Shown here piece by piece: positions 11,681 to 14,505 of a stretch of 14,505 nucleotides of DNA. The stretch lies in NCBI GenBank assembly GCA_015486475.1, contig WFRO01000230.1, positions 1 through 14,505 of the forward strand, read 5' to 3'. Each line of letters opens with the position of its first letter. Positions within the stretch are counted from its first letter, which is position 1. The stretch comes from Bacteroidales bacterium (GTDB taxonomy: Bacteria; Bacteroidota; Bacteroidia; Bacteroidales; VadinHA17). The position numbers and the translations under genes are program-made. Below the pieces are notes generated by a model. That model was given only the letters and a program-made list of their open reading frames with translations. It was not told the DNA's origin and searched no databases.

Positions 11681-13462
11681 TCATTCTTCACTCATCTGCT
11701 GCAGCATACGGCGGTAGGAGGCGAAGATACGGGATTTGGACAGGATACCCACATACCGGTCGCGGTCGAGCACGGGCAGGTTCCAGGCGCCGCTGTCATT
11801 GAACTTGCGCAACACCGTCTCCATGGTGTCGGTGAGGTAGATAAAACGCGGCGGACTGATCATCAGGTCGCGGACCTTCACCTTGTCGTAGAGATCCCTG
11901 TCGAACATGATCTCCCTTACATTGTCCAGCATCACCACACCCAGGAGGGTATCTCCTTCTCCCAGGACGGGAAAGATGTTCCTGTGCGAATGGGAGATCG
12001 CTTTCACCAGGTCACCAAGGGTATCGTCAGGCCGTACGGTCACGAGGTCTTTCTCTATCTCCCTGCGCCAGTCCATCAGCACCATGACGGCATGGTCCTT
12101 ATCGTGTGTGATCAGCTCACCCCGGCGGGCCAGACGCTTGGTGTAGATGGAGTAAGGCTCGAAATAGACAATGGTCAGATAAGAGACCGTGGCGGTGATG
12201 ATCAGGGGGATCAGCAGGGCATATCCTCCCGTGATCTCGGCAATGAGGAAGATGCCGGTGAGGGGGGCATGCATCACGCCGGCCATCAGACCGGCCATAC
12301 CCACCAGGGCGAAGTTCACCTCGGAGACCCTGGCGCCGGAGATGAGGTTGATGAGACGGGCGAGGAAGAAACCGCTCACCCCGCCCGTAAAGAGCGAAGG
12401 GGCAAAGACCCCTCCCACGCCGCCGGCGCCGTTGGTAACAGCCATGGCCACCACCTTCATCAGGAAGATCAGCGCCACATAAAAAAGAAAGAGAGGCGTA
12501 CGGTCCAGGATCGAGTAGAAGGGACTGTTGGCCACCAGGATGCTCACATCGCCGTGCAGCAGGGAACGGATGGTGGTATATCCTTCACCGAAGAGCGTGG
12601 GGAAAAGGAAGATCAGCACTCCCAGGGCTAACGCCCCCACCATGATCCGCATCCAGACATTCCGCAGCGAGGATATTTTCTCCTCCACCTGCATGGAGAT
12701 CTTCGTGAAATAGAGCGATACCAGGCCGGTGAAGATGCCGAGCAGAATGAAGAAAGGAAGATCCTTCACCAGGAAAGGATCGGTGATCTTAAAGGTGAAA
12801 AGGACCCCCTGCCCCATCAGGAGATAAGCCACCACAGCCGCCGTCACCGACGAAAGCAGCAGAGGCACGATGGAAGAGAGTGTCAGCTCGAGCATCAGGA
12901 TCTCCAGGGTGAAGATGACGCCGGTCATGGGAGCCTTGAAGATCCCGGCGATGGCGCCGGCGGCACCGCAGCCCAGCAGGAGAGTGCGTTGTTTGTAGTT
13001 GAGATGCAGCCATTTGCCGGTCACGGACCCCAAGGAAGCCCCCGTGAGGACAATGGGGGCCTCAGAACCTACCGACCCGCCGAAGCCGATGGTCAGCGCA
13101 CTGGCTATCATGGAGGACCACGTATTGTGGGGCTTCAGGATGCTTCCCCGTTTGGAGATGCCGTAAAGGATGCGGGCCACACCATGACTGATGTTGTCCT
13201 TCACCACATAACGAACGAACAGCCAGGTGAGAAAGATCCCGATGCCGGGATAAAGAAAATAAATGTAATTGCTGCTTTCGATGTGCAGCCCGTGGGTCAG
13301 CCAGTGCTCGGTGAGATGAATGATATTTTTCAGGATCACCGCCGCCAGACCGCTCATCATCCCTATCACAATGCTCAGAAAGATCATGAACTGGCGCTGG
13401 GGGACATGACGCATCCTCCAGAGACCCAAACGGAAAAACGATCTTTTCACCCTTCCTTTCAT
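11681..13462 (-). CDS. ClC-family chloride channel/transporter with tandem CBS domains
   Basis: A 593-residue protein: ClC membrane domain to about residue 445, then two cytosolic CBS domains (about 463-525 and 533-588). It moves chloride or similar anions, with the CBS pair probably sensing adenine nucleotides. The gating Glu is Glu134 in GSVGSEAPIVLTGASLGS, the form of the GxEGP motif in this branch. GGVGGVFAPSLFTGG (348-362) is the third filter motif, and Tyr440 (SIYTKRL) matches the filter Tyr. At FTLEILML, Glu187 is followed by Ile where the E. coli exchanger has a second Glu (E203). That loss is typical of channel-type members, so this may be a channel or a weakly coupled exchanger; that is inference. 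A paralogue lies 419 bp upstream. Met17 is an alternative start. Confidence 0.92.
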   Translation of the reverse strand: MKGRVKRSFFRLGLWRMRHVPQRQFMIFLSIVIGMMSGLAAVILKNIIHLTEHWLTHGLHIESSNYIYFLYPGIGIFLTWLFVRYVVKDNISHGVARILYGISKRGSILKPHNTWSSMIASALTIGFGGSVGSEAPIVLTGASLGSVTGKWLHLNYKQRTLLLGCGAAGAIAGIFKAPMTGVIFTLEILMLELTLSSIVPLLLSSVTAAVVAYLLMGQGVLFTFKITDPFLVKDLPFFILLGIFTGLVSLYFTKISMQVEEKISSLRNVWMRIMVGALALGVLIFLFPTLFGEGYTTIRSLLHGDVSILVANSPFYSILDRTPLFLFYVALIFLMKVVAMAVTNGAGGVGGVFAPSLFTGGVSGFFLARLINLISGARVSEVNFALVGMAGLMAGVMHAPLTGIFLIAEITGGYALLIPLIITATVSYLTIVYFEPYSIYTKRLARRGELITHDKDHAVMVLMDWRREIEKDLVTVRPDDTLGDLVKAISHSHRNIFPVLGEGDTLLGVVMLDNVREIMFDRDLYDKVKVRDLMISPPRFIYLTDTMETVLRKFNDSGAWNLPVLDRDRYVGILSKSRIFASYRRMLQQMSEE

Positions 13463-13469
13463 GGCGACA

Positions 13470-13477
13470 CAAAAGTA
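13470..13477 (-). promoter_or_regulatory. Candidate -7 box very close to the ClC start
   Basis: TACTTTTG on minus (13477-13470) matches TAnnTTTG and ends 8 bp before the start codon at 13462. If it is used, the message would be nearly leaderless or start at an internal Met. No TTTG is seen at -33; the upstream DNA is the heptamer array. Confidence 0.3.
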
Positions 13478-13487
13478 AGGAAAAATA

Positions 13488-13641
13488 GTTCATGGTTCAC
13501 GGTTCGTAGTTCGTAGTTCCTGGTATCGGGTTTCGAGTATCGAGTATCGAGTATCGAGTGTGGAGTGTGGAGTTGTTCGTCGTTCGTCGTTCATCGATCA
13601 TCATTCATAGTTCCTGGCTCTTGGTTCTTGTCTCTTGACTC
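13488..13641. repeat. 7-nt tandem array, 22 units in unbroken register
   Basis: Twenty-two heptamers cover 154 bp without a gap. The word drifts from GTTCATG through GTTCGTA, GTATCGA (three times), GTGTGGA, GTCGTTC and ATCATTC to TTGGTTC and TTGACTC. Neighbouring units mostly share four to six bases. On the minus strand it contains ACTCCACACTCC and GATGAACGACGAAC, words found on the plus strand at 4187-4214 and 6433-6446. Confidence 0.93.
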
Positions 13642-13678
13642 TTGATTATTAGATCCTTATGTATATCCTGGCAACTGA

Positions 13679-13712
13679 ACTACGTAGTTAACTACGTAGT
13701 GAGCTACGTAGT
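13679..13712. repeat. Three tandem CTACGTAG palindromes, 12 bp apart
   Basis: CTACGTAG at 13680-13687, 13692-13699 and 13704-13711. The first two extend to ACTACGTAGT. The exact 12-bp spacing and self-complementarity suggest a protein-binding array rather than slippage. Confidence 0.7.
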
Positions 13713-13760
13713 ACAGATTTTATATATATCTATTATTCTGATATTTACACGATTATTATT

Positions 13761-13784
13761 TTATTACTTTAACAAAAGTAATAA
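13761..13784. promoter_or_regulatory. 10-bp inverted repeat overlapping a promoter box
   Basis: TTATTACTTT-AACA-AAAGTAATAA is a perfect 10-bp dyad with a 4-nt centre. It overlaps the minus-strand -7 element TACTTTTG at 13780-13773, so an operator is possible. Confidence 0.55.
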
Positions 13785-13805
13785 ACTACTTTTGAATATA
13801 TCAAA
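13773..13805 (-). promoter_or_regulatory. Candidate promoter upstream of the downstream ClC gene
   Basis: On minus, TTTG (13805-13802), a 21-bp spacer, then TACTTTTG (13780-13773), a full consensus match. Transcripts would carry about 300 nt of leader, including the CTACGTAG palindromes and the heptamer array, before the ClC start at 13462. Confidence 0.48.
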
Positions 13806-13881
13806 GTTATCTTATTGATATTCAGGGATTATAAGTTTAGAGAGTCATAAGCAGACTGGACTGTACCCGGGAGATAGCCGG

Positions 13882-14505
13882 TCAGTCTTCGGAGAAATGC
13901 TTGACCAGCTCGCGGTATTTGGAAAAGACATTGGCGCGGGAGACAAATCCCACATATTTACCGTTCTCCACGACGGGGAGGTTGTAATGGTTGGAGTTCT
14001 CGAACTTGTGGGCGATATCCTCCATCGACTCCTGCGGGGAGACCGTGGGACGCGGCATGAACATCAGATCGCTCACCTTCACCTTGTCGTAAAGGTCCCT
14101 TTCAAAGACGATATGCCGGATATCATTGACCCAGACCACGCCCATGAAATTGTTCTCCTCATCCACCACGGGGAAGATATTCCGCTGGGAGTGGGAGATC
14201 ACCTTTACCAGGTCGCCCAACGTGGCATCGGGGGGCACGGTATCGAAGTTGGTCTCGATCAGCTCTTTCACGTTCATCAGCGAGAGGACGGTCTTGTCCT
14301 GGTGGTGGGTGAACAGCTCGCCCCGTTTGGTCAGCTGGAAGGTATAGATCGACCGGCTCTCGAAGAGACGGAAGGTGATCCAGGAGAAGGTCACCGTGAT
14401 CATCAGGGGCATGAAAAGGGAATATCCGTTGGTGATCTCGGCGATGAGGAAGATGGCCGTCAGAGGTGCCTGGATCACGCTGGCGATCATGCCGGCCATG
14501 CCGGC
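13882..14505 (-). CDS. Second ClC-CBS protein, N-terminal part cut by window edge
   Basis: The last 207 residues of a paralogue of the protein at 11681-13462; the reading frame is open to base 14505. The visible part starts in the last conserved membrane segment (AGMAGMIASVIQAPLTAIFL), then has the filter Tyr in SIYTFQL and two CBS domains, ending HFSED. It aligns without a gap to its neighbour by eye, with about half the residues identical. Shared blocks include SHSxRNIFPV, RDLYDKVKV and LPV. The CBS2 region differs most. The visible part is intact, so it is probably a working gene; gating and filter motifs lie outside the window. The two genes are in tandem on minus, 419 bp apart. Confidence 0.92.
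   Translation of the reverse strand, partial: AGMAGMIASVIQAPLTAIFLIAEITNGYSLFMPLMITVTFSWITFRLFESRSIYTFQLTKRGELFTHHQDKTVLSLMNVKELIETNFDTVPPDATLGDLVKVISHSQRNIFPVVDEENNFMGVVWVNDIRHIVFERDLYDKVKVSDLMFMPRPTVSPQESMEDIAHKFENSNHYNLPVVENGKYVGFVSRANVFSKYRELVKHFSED

Noticed and set aside
11645..12631. 328-residue antisense open frame in the ClC gene
   Set aside because: His/Gln/Asp-rich sequence typical of antisense shadows; the ClC frame is clearly real.
13488..13641. Heptamer array as a CRISPR array
   Set aside because: Units are 7 nt with no spacer of 30 nt or more between them, and no cas genes are present.
13787..13794. Plus-strand TACTTTTG as a promoter
   Set aside because: No TTTG at the right distance, and it would read antisense into the ClC gene.

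Overview
The window looks like chromosomal DNA from a member of the Bacteroidetes, probably Bacteroidales. The reasons are: several candidate promoters fit the Bacteroidetes pattern TTTG - about 20 bp - TAnnTTTG; most starts lack a Shine-Dalgarno site; the serine hydroxymethyltransferase and the HU protein look like the Bacteroidetes forms; and ClC proteins with tandem CBS domains, LytTR regulators and secreted orphan proteins are typical of the group. No phage, integrase, transposase, CRISPR or classical defence genes are visible.

Layout. 1-554 (minus): a small Lys/Glu-tailed protein followed by an acylphosphatase cut by the left edge. 676-1821: lipoprotein aldose 1-epimerase. 1822-2328: repeat-rich spacer, then tRNA-Ser(UGA) on minus with its own terminator. 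2418-2953: heptamer-repeat spacer that ends in the HU promoter. 2954-3954: HU and a TrmH-type tRNA methyltransferase. 3955-4513: repeat spacer. 4514-6423: an orphan LytTR response regulator closely followed by a class III aminotransferase. 6424-6778: repeat spacer. 6779-8409: a secreted protein of unknown function, a GC-rich palindromic element, and a membrane-anchored receiver-like protein that lacks the phospho-acceptor. 8415-11005 (minus): GlyA, a single-domain response regulator and a TauE/SafE permease. 11223-11612: a small DUF5684-like membrane protein. 11681-14505 (minus): two tandem paralogous ClC-CBS proteins, the upstream one cut by the right edge.

Most genes are housekeeping or general metabolic and do not form one obvious pathway. 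The unusual feature is the intergenic DNA. Five spacers of 355-559 bp are largely made of degenerate tandem repeats with a 7-nt period, plus 9-, 11- and 33-nt arrays and small hairpins. The same words recur at distant loci. The clearest case, 13488-13641, keeps an unbroken 7-nt register for 22 units while the word itself drifts. This resembles the heptameric short tandemly repeated repetitive (STRR) sequences described in filamentous cyanobacteria, and it is the main candidate here for something undescribed.

All assignments come from reading the sequence by eye; no database searches or folding calculations were run.
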